From Mytilus galloprovincialis (lineage: Eukaryota > Mollusca > Bivalvia > Mytilida > Mytilidae): a stretch of DNA of 64,000 nt. The DNA is taken from assembly GCF_965363235.1 (NCBI RefSeq), contig NC_134839.1, positions 71,872,910 to 71,936,909 on the forward strand. The letters run 5' to 3'. This document shows, piece after piece, positions 22,481-35,569 of this stretch. Within the stretch, counting starts at the first letter, position 1. Each line of letters starts with the position of its first letter. A program made the translations under genes and the position numbers. Under the pieces are notes generated by a model, which had not been told where the DNA came from, made no database searches, and saw only the letters and a program-made list of their open reading frames with translations.

Positions 22481-24537
22481 AAACCAGATGCTCCGCAGGG
22501 CGCAGCTTTATACGACCGCAGAGGTTGAACCCTGAATGGTTGGGGCAAGTATGGACACAACATTCAAGCTGGATTCAGCTCTAAATTTGGATTGTGATGA
22601 AATAGTTGACACAGCATAGGTTTCTGACACAGAATGAATGTGGTCTAATGAACTTAAAATATTGTTTTTGCCTTTGAGCAATTCACTATGCTGTTGAATA
22701 TTAATCCTCTCAAAAAAATGTTTGAAGAAATTTTCTTTTTATTTATGAAATCTGAAATGAGAAAAATTTAACCCCCCCCCCCCCCATTTTTTTTCACATC
22801 CCCCTTTTCCTTTTTCTAAAACTGATTTCAATTCAAATTTCTAATGGAGTTTGCAACAATAACTACTCATTTAAATACATCATAAAATATTAAAATGTAA
22901 AATAAAGTGCTTGTTATCACTGAATGGTAAAGATTGTTTTAATTTATCAGTTGGTAGTAAAAGTGAATATAAATTGTATATTGTATAAAACAATAATTTA
23001 AGTTGATTCAACTACTATTCTGGACAAAGAAAGATAACTCCAATTGAAAATTTCTTGCTATTGCACAATATTGTGCAATTAGATATTTCTTGCTATTGTG
23101 CAATACTGTGCAATTGAAAATATTTGCTATTGCACAATACTGTGAAATTGAAGATTTCTTGCTATTGCGAAATACTGTGCAATTGAAAATTTCTTGTTAT
23201 TGTACAATACTGTGCAATTGAAGATTTCTTGCTATTGCTGAATACTGTGCAATTGAAAATTTCTTGCTATTGCATAATACTTAATATAATAATTTTGGAT
23301 CCTGATTTGAACCAACTTGAAAACTGGGCCAATAATCAAAAATCTAAGTTCATGTTTAGATTCAGCATATCAAAAAAGCCCAAGAATTCAATTTTTGTTA
23401 AAATCAAACTTAGTTTAATTTTGGACCTTTTTGACTTTAATGTAGACCAATTTGAAAACAGACCAAAAATTAAGAATCTACATACACAGAAAGATTTGGC
23501 ATATCAAAGAACCCCAATTATTCAATTTTTGATGAAATCAAACAAAGTTTAATTTTGGACCCCGATTTGGACCAACTTGAAAACTGGGCCAATAATCAAA
23601 AATCTAAGTACATTTTTAGATTCAGCATATCAAAGAACCCCAAGGATTCAATTTTTGTTAAAATCAAACTAAGTTTAATTTTGGACCCTTTGGACCTTAA
23701 TGTAGACCAATTTGAAAACGGGACCAAAAATTAAGAATCTACATACACAGTTAAATTCGGCATATCAAAGAACCCAATTATTCAATTTTTGATGAAATCA
23801 AACAAAGTTCAATTTTGGACCCTTTGGGCCCCTTATTCCTAAACTGTTGGGACCAAAACTCCCAAAATAAAACCCAACCTTCCTTTTATGGTCACAAACC
23901 TTGTGTTTAAAATTTCATAGATTTCTATTTACTTATACTAAAGTTATGATGCGAAAACCAAGAATAATGCTTATTTGGACCCCTTTTTGGCCCCTAGTTC
24001 CTAAACTGTTGGGATCTCAACTCCCAAAATCAATCCCAACCTTCCTTTGTGGTCATAAACCTTGTGTTTTATTTTCATTGATTTCTTTTCACTTATACTA
24101 AAGTTATTGTGCGAAAACCAAAAATAATGCTTATTTGGGCCCTTTTTTGGCCCCTAATTCCTAAACTGTTGGAACCAAAACACCCAAAATCAATCCCAAC
24201 TTTCCTTTTGTGGTCATAAACCTTGTGTCAAAATTTCATAGATTTCTATTTATCTAAACTAAAGTTATAGTGCGAAAACCAAGAAAATGCTTATTTGGGC
24301 CCTTTTTGGCCCCTAGTTCCTAAAATGTTGGGACCAAAACTCCCAAAATCAATCCCAACCTTCCTTTTATGGTCATAAACCTTGTGTTAAAATTTCATAG
24401 ATTTCTATTCACTTTTACTAAAGTTAGAGTGCGAAAACTAAAAGTATTCGGACGACGACGACGACGCAAGACGACGACGACGCCAACGTGATAGCAATAT
24501 ACGACGAAAAATTAAAATTTTTGCGGTCGTATAAAAA
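22481..24537. mobile_element. Family B repeat, copy B1
   Basis: The left end is AAACCAGATGCTCCGCAGGG followed by TTATACGACCGCAGAGG. The right end is GACGACGACGACGC, then ACGACGAAAAATT and TTGCGGTCGTATAAAAA. ATACGACCGCA is thus present inverted at both ends. The body holds a 35-bp tandem array at 23041-23275, about two 250-bp repeats opening with TTTTGGACC (23290-23800), and about four units of roughly 180 bp (23815-24440) with CTAAACTGTTGGGACC and ACCTTCCTTT. No long ORF is present; the short open frames are products of the repeats. The same element recurs at 47408-48984, 38464-39215 and 63619-64000. Confidence 0.85.
23041..23275. repeat. 35-bp tandem array with TTGCACAATATTGTGCAA palindromes
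   Basis: About seven units of TTGCTATTGCACAATACTGTG plus GCAATTGAAAATTTC repeat with a period of 34-35 bases. One unit contains the perfect 18-base palindrome TTGCACAATATTGTGCAA. The ATTGCRCAAT core has the form of a C/EBP-type bZIP site. Confidence 0.85.
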
Positions 24538-24601
24538 TTGAAGACAACCCATGCTTTGCAAATTTTAGGGGGGCGCATGCCCGCGTCTAAATCCGCCCCT
24601 G

Positions 24602-25360
24602 ATGAATGACGATTGTTATTGTACTTTTGAGGTTATGCATTACATGGTATAAAATAAAAGAGATACATAAACAATTCAAATCACAAACATGATAAGCAAG
24701 GCATTTTTAACATATCACATTTCGCTTATATAGAAGGTAGGCTGTCACTCTTTATATTAAATTATTTCCGATGAAGTATGCGTGATCTTTTATTAAGGAT
24801 AATTTAGTTCATGTAATAAAACAAGATGGATAAATCGCAGAAAAGTGTTCTCAATTTTTTTTTCGTAAAAAGACTATGTCGTCGGCTACGGCAAGTGCAG
24901 AGGATGATGCACAGATCCTCGGACATGTTTCATCTGAAATTGAGCCTAGCGGAGCGATGGCTTCCACAACTGACTAACAACATAACTGACAACTAAACCA
25001 CCATATCCTGATATCGTTTCCTTTGACATGAAAGACGACGTGAAAAAAAACTAATCTGTAATAGAGTGTGATCATTCCTAGGCTTATCAGTAAATTCCAG
25101 TTTCTATCTAGATCCACATATTAATTTTATTTTCAATAAAAGAACAAAGTTCCTATGTCTCCTGCATTGCACATATTTTATGTAACCAAGGAACAAGGGC
25201 AATAACTAATAAAAAATAATGTTTTTCCTTTTCCTTTTAAGTTTAATGGAGAAATAAAAGCTTCAGAGAAAATACAATGGGATTTCCGTTATAATTTATA
25301 TTTCAAAATGTCAAAGCTTAGGACTTGTTTCGAAATTGTCATTGCTGATGATATAACAAT
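24602..25360. other. Gene-free stretch
   Basis: No exon, RNA gene or clear repeat was found between the composite element and the CACTA-like element. Confidence 0.5.
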
Positions 25361-25400
25361 CACTACTGGACGAAAAAACGTCTGTCCATACCAGTAACAG

Positions 25401-25795
25401 TCGTTCTAAGACTGATAATGTTTGTTAAAGTTGTAACAGTTGTTAAATTTCACTGCTGCAGTTTTTTTGTAACTGTCCCAACTTTAAAAGTGTTTGTCTA
25501 CAACATAAATCGACTGTAACAACGCAAGAAATAACTGTCACCGTTATTAAAGGACTGATACAACTATTTCAAAGTTGTAACAGTTGATTTACAACTGTCC
25601 CAACTCGAACAACGTTGCAACAGTCATAAATAAACTGATTAAACGCCTAAAGGGTTGTCACAGTCGTAATAAAACTGATGCAACCATTTGAAAGTTGTAA
25701 CAGTCATTTAATTACTGTACCAACACGGAAAACGTTGAAACAGTCATAAATAAACTGTTTAAACGCAGAAAAGTTGTAACAGTTAAAATATGATA
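25401..25795. repeat. Left subterminal repeat array of the CACTA-like element
   Basis: GTTGTAACAGT and its variants (GTTGCAACAGT, GTTGTCACAGT, GTTGAAACAGT) occur at least seven times, alternating with the inverted form ACTGTCCCAAC at irregular spacing of 20-60 bases. In CACTA elements such arrays bind the transposase. Confidence 0.75.
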
Positions 25796-26879
25796 GCTAC
25801 AACCATTGTATAGGCATAGCTAATTTATAAGCGTAGCAACTTCCAAACATTGATCTTCATGTACACTTAAAAGTCACGGATACAAAATGTCTAACAGTCA
25901 GGGATATAGGTTCAATTATTTGTAAAAATAAAAATTTACTGTGTGAAATATAAGGTTGTGACAAAGAGAAACAACTATCACTCCAATGTAATACATTAAT
26001 TTTAGATAGATATTGATTTAAAAAAAAAAGTATTTTGAAATATTTGCCGCTGAACACATTTTTGTATTCCTCGGTTATTTAGTGAATGTGCTGAATTTAT
26101 ATATTTTTTTAACACTTCCTCGCCCTTATCTCTTCGAACCAATAAAATTGGAACCAGCACTAGATACCTGCAATTTCACTAGATAAAAGATATATCTACT
26201 AACAGAAAAATCGAAAAACGTTACCCAATATATTTGTTACCAAATGTATCTTTATAACTGAATTAAAAGTTGACAATTTTTATATCATCTAAATAACAAT
26301 TTAATTATTTTTCTATTAAATTAGTTAGGTGTAAAATCATTCATGCATACACGGTTGTTTTCAATACCCGTAGTTTTACGAATCACATCACTTCATAATA
26401 ACGCTGAATATACATGATATACTCTAAACCTAGCGGGGAACTCCTAATACACGCACTTGTCAAACTTGTCCCCACATAAAACTGCTTTATATTTTCTTGA
26501 GGGCTTATTTCACACACTAATTTTTGGGGGGCTACATTTCTTGTAAAATTATAAATATTGCCGTATAATCATTTTGATTTCTATACATGTAAAAAAAAAT
26601 CAGACATTTAACACATCTTTTGCAGCTATGGAAAACAAATCTTAAATCTATCTGAATTTAATTTATTTTATTTTACCGTATTTTATTTTTGAATAGGTCA
26701 ATATTAACTCGACTTTGTATTGTACATTGTACGGAATGGTCTATTTGAAGTTCAATTGTAATTGATACACATGATACAGGAAAATAGCACGTCAGCAGGT
26801 CCGAGACCACAATTGTCGTCCCTTGATTTTCGTTGTTCACGAATATAGTCCCTAGTGTTAACAGTGGGTTACTTGCCAA

Positions 26880-27470
26880 TAATTTTTATACCCCTTCCAA
26901 ATTTATTTCTCCGAGTTTAATGCCTCAAATTGTAAGTAGGGGGGTGAAATTACACTGTAAAAAAATTTGGGTCCAGAATTTTACAGGAAAGTAGTGATTT
27001 GGTCCAGCTGAAAAAGGTTAAAAATTAGCACTTCGGAAGCTGTCAAAAGATTTCAAGACACCCTAAACACAAAATTGTCCATATTTTGAGTTAGAGGCGA
27101 TGAAGTTTTCTATAATTTTGATATAATTTGTCCCAAAAGTAGTACAACACACTGTAAAAGTTTCATTGGGAAAGCGCAGGTGGGATTTTTTTTATTTTCA
27201 TTTATGTTCTAAAAGAAATGCACTACGAATTAATTGTGTTCTCGGACCAGCATTCATGATTGAGGTAAAAAAAATATTATCACTCGCGAGAAAAATTCAT
27301 ATTTTCACCGGATTTTTCGCAAAGAATTTACCATACATAATTTATGTAAATACTAGTAGATGGACGTACTGTTCAAGACCCGACAAAATAACTAGCGCAA
27401 GTGAAAGTTCAAATGTTCAAAACATGAAAACTCGCATTGTTTAAGACAGGGAAATCAAATCTTAATTTTT
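26880..27470. repeat. Unclassified segment inside the CACTA-like element
   Basis: The text from TACCCCTTCCAAATTTATTT through GGTCCAGAATTTTACAGGAA to CGACAAAATAACTAGC is non-coding and less AT-rich than its surroundings. I recall it as a dispersed mollusc repeat but there is no second copy in this window to prove it. Confidence 0.35.
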
Positions 27471-27795
27471 TTATTTTTTTCACATCACTTTTTAGAACTT
27501 GATGTATTCTTTAGACTCCGGTCTTATTAAATTCCAAAGACTGACATCGGATTCTCTTGTGTGGTTTCAGTTGATCAGATGTACTAACGTTTATCCAAAA
27601 TATTTTCCCATTTCAATTGTTTAAATTCAAATTATTTAATCCCATAAATGCTTGTACAATAATGACATATTATTCAATCAGTAAAGAAAACTAACAATGT
27701 TACTAGATAGATAGATAGATAATTATGTACAGACAATATTTTGGGTCCCTTTATATTTTTTTGTTCGGTGTGAGCCGAGGCTCCATGTTGAAGGC

Positions 27796-27953
27796 CAAGG
27801 AGCGGATCCAGCCATTTTAAAAAGGAGTTGTTACTAACCCAGGACAAAGGGGTGTTCCAATTACATGTGCCCATTCAAATGCCTTGATCGTCCAAAAAAG
27901 GGGGGTTCAAACCCCCGGAACCCCCCCCCCCCCACCCCCTGGATCCGCGCCTG
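27796..27953. mobile_element. 158-bp MITE with GGATCC inverted ends
   Basis: The left end AGCGGATCCAGCCATTTT and the right end TGGATCCGCGCCTG are inverted copies. The body (GGGTGTTCCAATTACATGTG, AAATGCCTTGATCG, GGTTCAAACCCCCGGAACCC) matches 34559-34729 along its length, proving a family. Confidence 0.8.
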
Positions 27954-28319
27954 AGGCTATACATTGACCTATAATGGTTTAATGCGTTATACATGTATAA
28001 CTTTGTAATGCTTATTGTGTTTATGGAAAACAATGGGAAAATGTTGCTTAACATCTTGTGATATAAGAAGGCATTTATTCAAAAGCAGATAGAATTGATT
28101 TGTAGAAAAACATGAATATTAAAGGGCAGATGATCAACTATTATAGTACAAGTCTTTGATTAACCACAATATTATATTTGTCATCACTGACGTATCAATG
28201 TTGCTTTTGTATACATGGTATAAAAATCCAACTTGGGTTTCTCATCTGAACTTGTTTACACGGTGTTACATTATCTAATATAGCTAGGCCTGTTATAGGT
28301 TTTTCATTATCACACTTAT

Positions 28320-28862
28320 GGGGAACTGATTTTGCTCATTGTTGAAGGATGTACAGTTACTAACAATTACATCACTTCACTTGAAGTTCCTCCATCGTTC
28401 AATTTTCATCCATGGAGATCCCTGTCTTGGTTTACGGTTGATGGTTGTCTTATTGAAATTCATACCACATCTCCTTATTCTGGTTATCATACAGTATACA
28501 TGTTATACCAATGTCCCAGGTTAGTGGGAGGGTTGGGAACTCGCTAACATGTTTAACCCCGCCACATTATTTATGTATGTGCCTGTCCCAAGTCAGTAGC
28601 CTGTAATTCAGTAGTTGTCGTTTGTTTATGTGTTACATATTTGTTTTTCGTTCATTTTTTTAAATAAATAAGGCCGTTAGTTTTCTCGTTTGAATTGTTT
28701 TACATTGTCTTATCAGGGCCTTTTATAGCGGACTATGTGGTATGGGCTTTCCTCATTGTTGAAGGCCATACGGTTACCTTAAATTGTTAATGTTTGTGTC
28801 ATTTTGGTCTTTTGTGGATAGTTGTCTCATTGGCAATCATACCACATCTTCTTTTTTATATG
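28320..28862. repeat. Dispersed repeat, tandem pair of related copies
   Basis: CTCATTGTTGAAGG(ATG/CCA)TAC(A/G)G occurs at 28336 and again at 28752. The tail GTCTTATTGAAATTCATACC at 28446 matches GTCTCATTGGCAATCATACC at 28823. The second copy ends with CACATCTTCTTTTTTAT, and tails of the same kind occur near 820, 10990, 32005, 36795 and 44045. This is a SINE-like or LINE 3'-end family of the region; no RNA polymerase III promoter was confirmed. Confidence 0.6.
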
Positions 28863-29564
28863 TTATACAAGACTAAAATACCTAGTATTATAAAATGAAT
28901 TATAACAATTGTTAATAGTTGTCAGACTTGTTATCAAAAAGCAGCTACTGTACATGTGTATAATCAAGATGTAGACATGATCACTGGTGTCAGATGTAAA
29001 CAAGAGTGACTGTGCAAATTCTGAAATGTTATCTCTGCTTTGCCTACATGTATGAAGGTTTTACTACATGTACAAGTATCACATAAACTTTCAATTTTCA
29101 TTAACCTTTGAAAATGAAGTTGCAGTCAAATTAACCATGCCACACCCTACAAACTGACATTCCATACCCATGATACCCAAAATTTAGTGATTTATACTGT
29201 CTGTGAAATAGACTTAACATTCTTAACATCCAAACCATGAAAACTAACTTATGAATATCCAATAATATGCCAAAAATAGTGATCCTATACATGTCATGCA
29301 TGTACATGTAGTTTATACTGTAGCATCTGAGAAACATTTGGAAATAGATCAAACCAAAAAAACTAAGCATTGTTCAATGAACCATGACATTTTCATTAGG
29401 GTCAAAGTCTGATGTAAGTCTTGCAATTAGACATATTCACCTTACACTCATTTCATAAACCAAATATAGTTGACCTACTTTTCCTACTGCTTGTAGTATT
29501 TTTAAACATGTGTGAGAAACAAACTTGACAAACAAGTGAAACTGCGAGCTACTGCTCACTGATG

Positions 29565-30352
29565 ATACCCCCGCCGCAAGTGGATAATATTAATAGTGTA
29601 AAAATATGGAAGTGTTCGGTAAACAGGAAGTTGTCGAGTGATGAATCTGAAAACGCATCACACGGTATAGCTGACTTATAAAAATCCTGAAACCAAATTT
29701 CAGAAATCCTTGTATCGTAGTTCCTGAGAAAAATGTGACGAAAATTTTTAACTTGGTTATCATGTGTAAAATCATACAAGTGTTCGGTAAACAGGAAGTT
29801 GTCGAGTGATGAATCTGAAAACGCATCACACGGTATACCTGACTTATATAAATCCTGAAACCAAATTTCAGAAATCCTTGTATTGTAGTTCCTGAGAAAA
29901 ATGTGACGAAAATTTTCAACTTGGCTATCATGTGTAAAATCATACAAGTGTTCGGTAAACAGGAAGTTGTCGAGTGATGAATCTGAAAACGCATCACACG
30001 GTATAGCTGACTTATATAAATCCTGAAACCAAATTTCATAAATCCTTGTATTGTAGTTCCTGAGAAAAGTGTGACGAAAATTTTCAACTTGGCTATCATG
30101 TGTAAAATCAGACAAGTGTTTGGTAAACAGGAAGTTGTCAAGTGATGAATCTGAAAACGCATCACACGGTATGGCTGACATATATAAATGTTGATACCAA
30201 ATTACAGAAAGGGTGGATGTGTAGTTCCTGAGAAAAATGTGACGAAAGTTTCATGGGACGGACTGACTGACTGATGGACGGACGGACGGACGGACAGACA
30301 GAGGTAAAACAGTATACCCCCCTTTTTTAAAGCGGGTTTAAAGCGGGGGTAT
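29565..30352. mobile_element. Family C repeat with inverted ends and 168-bp tandem core
   Basis: The ends are ATACCCCCGC (29565) and GCGGGGGTAT (to 30352). The core has units of exactly 168 bp starting near 29612, 29780, 29948 and 30116, each with GTGTTCGGTAAACAGGAAG. A GACGGA/GACGGACG microsatellite at 30258-30302 and AGAGGTAAAACAGTATACCCC precede the right end. Because 168 is divisible by three, open frames of about 200 codons run through the array on the minus strand in two frames; this is not evidence of a protein. Confidence 0.85.
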
Positions 30353-33300
30353 AATTACATGTAACTGAAGTAACCTTAATCACTGATCCATGAAATGAAG
30401 TCAGGATCAGGCCAGGCCAACCCTGCCTGACAGACACTGAGACATGTACACCTTTCAAGATACCATAACAATTAATCCAGTAACTCAATTAATATACATA
30501 CGTTATACATTTAAGACTTCAAGTGTATTTCACTGTGACTGTTCAAACAGTAATATTTTTTTGTAAACAGTTACATGTACATGTAGTGTACCATGAAAAC
30601 TAGGTGAAGTGCAATGAACAAATCAATAACAGAAACTTCATAACATTTTAAAGGAAGTATCCAGGCATTTCAGCTTCTAAAATGTATCTGGTGAAGCTTA
30701 AATACAAAACGGTACGCTGTAGCCACTGCCAGATTGTAATACATATTTCTTGGCTTGCATGCATGTACTTCAACTTTTGTTGCAGGAGGGATAATAAAAT
30801 TATACTTTAATGTACGTGCATGGTTTATTTGTTTCAAAAACCATGAACACTTGGCCACTAACATGACTATTCATGCTAATTAAGATTTTTATCTAATTCT
30901 AATTCAGACTTTAATAATTTAAGTACAGCAAGCAGTCATTTGACTCGTAAACAATTGACACGGACTGCACGAGACCCTCATAGTTGGTTAAGATGTGTTT
31001 ACACACCCTGGACATGCTGGTGGTAGTTAACAATTGCAATGCCAACATAAACTTCAGATGTGATATACATGTACTGTTTTGTTAATTTCACTGAAACTAG
31101 AAATTCACATTATCCATATTGTTATTATATTAAAATGACTGATTATCCACTAATTAAAAGTATTCATGAACTCAGATATGATGCACTATTATTAGTAGTA
31201 TTCACTGAAACTATGCATTTTCATTATTCCAAATTGCTATTTCAAATGAATAGTTATCCTGGGTATTCATGGAATTCAGAAATAATGTACTTGTATGATT
31301 GCACTATTAATATTCACTGCAACTACGAAATTTTGTTATTCCAAATTCACAATTGATCATGATAATCCAAGGTAATTAGTCCTCCAGTAATGTGGTCCTC
31401 CTTTAATACAATTTGTAATTTTCCTATTTGTACAAGGCACAATTTTCTTCTTGTCCAATTTAATCAGAACATCACATTATCATCATGGAATAATGCTGCA
31501 CGCCATATTTATAATTTCCAAAAACAATAGATAACTAGCATTAAATAATGAATTAATCCATTGTTTCACAATTTGCAGCTATACAGCGACTCAGTGACAT
31601 CTATATTTTCTATATGCATCAAAGTGCACATGTACTAGCAGGTGTCATATTTTATTAAAGTGGGAATCATGGTCAAACCAATACATATTCAGTATGATTC
31701 TACAAAATAAAATATACATTTAGACTCAAGTACAGTAAATGTTTAACTAATAATAAATATATAATACTACATGTATATACATTGTGCAATAATAAAAAAG
31801 TTAATTACAATAACTGTATTTACCTAGATAAAACTAGCACTTCTCATTTGATTGACCAAAAAATTCTAGCACTAATACAATTCTATTTTCAAGTCCCTAT
31901 TAACAAGAAAAATAAATCTTTTAAGGGGGTCTAAATTCTATATAGTGTTGTCTTTTTTCCTGCATTAATGATTTGTTAAGTGTGATTGTGTACTTTCATT
32001 GAAGGGTTACTGTCTCATTGAGGCTCACACCATACTTTTTTTCATCAATTCTTTAAAGTCAGACATCATGGACATAGTTATTCCTCTCTAAAACACAACA
32101 GGTTATTTCTTTTGTTTATTTTAATTATGTTTATGATTTAATATGAAATATACTGATACTACAAACATGACAAAGAAAAGTTTAAGGAACGAAAAAATAA
32201 AATAAATAAATGCCCTGTTACTATATACATGTAGATGATATTGACTTTACCTTTGTCCAGTGCATATAATGAATAAACCTTTGTGATGTAAAAATATTGT
32301 TCCAAGACTTAACCATCCCAGTTAATGTTTTAAATCCTTGAGTTTAATAATTTTTACATCTTTTGTGTTACCCTGAATACTTTTTACTTATTCATTTGTT
32401 ATAACAGCTTGCATTAAATAATGCTTTGCAGCTCACTTTTTTATTTAATTTAGTTATTTACCCAATTTTATTTTAATAAATCAATATTCAGATTACTTTT
32501 AAAATTTGCATTTTAATATCCAAAATAATATATATCCTGCTGTTTCATATTTTTCTTAAATTATAATTATTTTTGAAAAAGTTTTGAAGAGGACAATTTT
32601 AATCATGATAATTTGTGAACATTATTATAAAATTGTATCATTATACCAATGACAGATTAAATATCATCCCCCAGGGCAATAAACTATTGTGTCTTAATTT
32701 GTATATTAGCTAGATCATGTATATAAGAATTTCTGATTATTACCTATCGCATATCCAGTGTTAACATCATGAACATCCTGATTATTACCTATTTTAATGT
32801 CACATTTGCATGGTCATATTCAGTAAATACAAATATTTTAATTGTTAATTTTGAATTTTAATTAAAAAAATTTGTTTTAGACTAAATTAGTAGATACAAC
32901 ACATACAATGCAGTTAACACAGTATAAATTTTATGAGAACTTACTGGATAATACTATATCTATAAAAAATATTTTGAGCTTCATAAAATACTTTAAAAAA
33001 GTTTATACCATGTTAACATAAAAAAATATGCATACAGATAGATTTTTTTGTTATGTTTTCCTGACATATTGAATGTTTACATAAAATAATTATCATGATT
33101 ATGTACAAAATGCAAAAAATCTGCAGTCGTATGTGAATGCACATGATCAAAGGAGATGTGGGATATATCAATGATGCATCAACCCAACAGTTTAATAGGC
33201 AACAATAAAGTAACCAAAACACAATTGAATGCGTGTCGAAAAATATATATGACTTATGATTAGAAGGTCCTTAATCATTGCGGAATAAATATAATGACCA

Positions 33301-34150
33301 TTGAATGTTACTACTTGTAAGTTAGATAACATGTAGGGCACAAATGAATTTTGAAAAACAATGCTAACAGGGCACAATTTATATAAAAATTTCACATGAA
33401 AATATATAGTTTGGGTTCAAAGTATTAACAAATTATAGTGATTTAATATAAATTCTATGTTAAATCTAAAAAGAATAAAATTATGATGCTAGCTTTGCTC
33501 TTTTAATATGTGTTTTTTAAACAATGTAGTACATGATAAAACAATTACTATTTGAATTAGCACAATTTGTTTAATCAACTGTGTTTAAATGGCAACTGTT
33601 TATGACTCTGTGCCTTGTTCATTGTTGTTTCAGGAACATTAATTTAATAATATTGTTTTATTTTGATGATTAATGCTATTTTAAACCATTTTTTAAATAT
33701 TTATTCACTTTCAATGCCTGGCATATGCATGCTATTATCAAATATATTAATGTTTTGTTGTCCATGATTTGAGAACTATTTAAAATCTAAATGAAAATGG
33801 ACACTTGCTAAATAAGTCACTATTCAATCTTAAAGTTAATAATTTTCTTAACATTTTATGATCAAATCATATGTGTTTGTACTATGCATGTTTTTTTATT
33901 GAAATCGTGACGTCACAATGCATTCTAAATAGAACAAAAACTATCAGCTGATAAAACAAAACTAGGGAAATACTAGTAATCCAGCATAAGCATGATAAGA
34001 AACACATTTATATAGATACGTACATGTAAAGTTAAGATCGGTTGGTTGCTGGTTATAAAATGTCCAGTGACAAGTATTTCATGCAAATTTATGACCCGAG
34101 TTAGCAATACATTACCATACAATATGTACACTACATGATGTATAGGTCAG
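30353..34150. other. Gene-free AT-rich interior of the CACTA-like element
   Basis: No exon is supported. 31080-31350 contains three diverged units of about 113 bp opening with TTCACTGAAACTA (near 31087, 31200 and 31312). The rest is plain AT-rich sequence without recognisable repeats. Confidence 0.5.
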
Positions 34151-34558
34151 CATGGTCAGTGGCAGATCCAGAACTTTTCATAAGGGACAGGGCCCCTGAC
34201 TGCCCTTAGGGGCACTGATCCAGTCATGCTTGAGTGATTCCCTATATAATCGACCAAATTATTCCCACAAAAAAGGGGAAGATATAGAGTAACCTTTTAT
34301 GTATTCCACTCAGGGTGATGTATGCAAAATAATTAAGGGATTAAATGACATACACATGATAATAGGGGGGGGGGACGGTGTCCTTCGTGACTTTCAATGA
34401 TTTATTATGAAGCACAACTTTAACATTGAAGCTTAAAGGTGGCTCAAAGCTTATATTTTCCCTGGAACATGCAACTATGCACGAGTGTGGTAATATAGAA
34501 CGTCGATTCATAGCTATATATAGCCTATCGGAGTATCTCAATATAGATTCCGTAGGAT

Positions 34559-34729
34559 CAGTGGCGGATCCAGCCATTCTAAAAAAAGGGGGGGTTCCAA
34601 CCCAGAACGAAACAGGGAGAATGGGGGGGGGGGGTCCAACTATATGTCCCCATTTAAATGCATTGAGCGGCCAAAACAAAGGAGGTTCGAACCCTTGGAA
34701 CCCCCCTCCCCCTTTTGGATCCGCCAATG
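34559..34729. mobile_element. 171-bp MITE, same family as 27796-27953
   Basis: The left end CAGTGGCGGATCCAGCC and the right end GGATCCGCCAATG are inverted. The interior is shared with 27796-27953. A G run (34624-34633) and a C run mark each half. CAG(T/G)GGCGGATCC ends are typical of hAT-like MITEs. A further end fragment lies at about 34158-34240. Confidence 0.85.
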
Positions 34730-35569
34730 AGAACACATTGTAAGGTCTGTAAGCCGACAAATGTGCACATTTTCCCTTCAAAATTATGAATCCATGATTA
34801 TTCGATAGACATGCTTTAAAATATTGATAATTTCTACTCACCGATTGTATTTTCCAGCTCAGATTAATGAACATGTGGTCTAACATCTGTAGTTACCTGT
34901 GTAAAAATATAGTTTGCCGACCCGAGGTCCCGTTTTTTTTGTTTTTTTGCCGACAAAAAATTAAAGTGGATAAATCGTTTACGGTGAAGAATTGTTTTCC
35001 GTTATTAATGAAACTTGACAGATTTTACTAATTATTTTTTTAATCATCGGAAATTTCCCTCTTGGTGTGATTCGAATTGAAACGGGTTTATTATGCTGTA
35101 CAATATTGGTAACTTAGTCATAATCTTTAAATTTATTTCAGGTACACCCTTGTACATTTTTCTATTGCGCAGAATTTATCAAATATGAATTTGAATGAAT
35201 CCATTATCATCTTCTCATTCTTCTGCAATAATATTAAAACTCTATTTTAAACGAAAGCTTCTGGTTTTTAAAACCAGTTATGAACGAAAATGTTATAAAA
35301 CAGATATTATAAAATAAAAAGTAATGATATCAAAAGGATTATTTAAAGTCAAACGCACATGACTGTCAAAAATGAACGGACAATGCTACGGCAATAAATG
35401 GAAAACGACAAAAGACAAACAACGATCGCAAAATAAGTGAATAAGCAGCAAAACAAGTTTACAATCGCACGAAGGACGATAATAGTATAAGTAATGGACT
35501 ATTTCACAACAAAATCAAATCTTGAGAGCCGGGTGAGACGTGATTTTTTTTTTACACTGATGGACTACC

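Larger units (their letters stand above)
20740..24601. mobile_element. Composite segment with CAGGGGCGGAT inverted ends
   Basis: The left end CAGGGGCGGATCCAG (20740) is matched by the right end AAATCCGCCCCTG (to 24601), and both are followed inward by a GGGGGGCGC motif. ATGAA directly flanks both ends and may be a 5-bp target duplication. Inside are unclassified sequence and the complete family B copy B1. The terminus resembles those of hAT-like MITEs elsewhere in this window. No transposase was found, so it could be one nested insertion or two MITE ends brought together. Confidence 0.55.

Noticed and set aside
29549-30181. A minus-strand open frame of about 210 codons with four 56-residue repeats
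   Set aside because: The DNA unit is exactly 168 bp, so any stop-free unit stays open through the array. A second frame is open over the same stretch, and the array is part of the family C repeat. No codon signal supports a protein.
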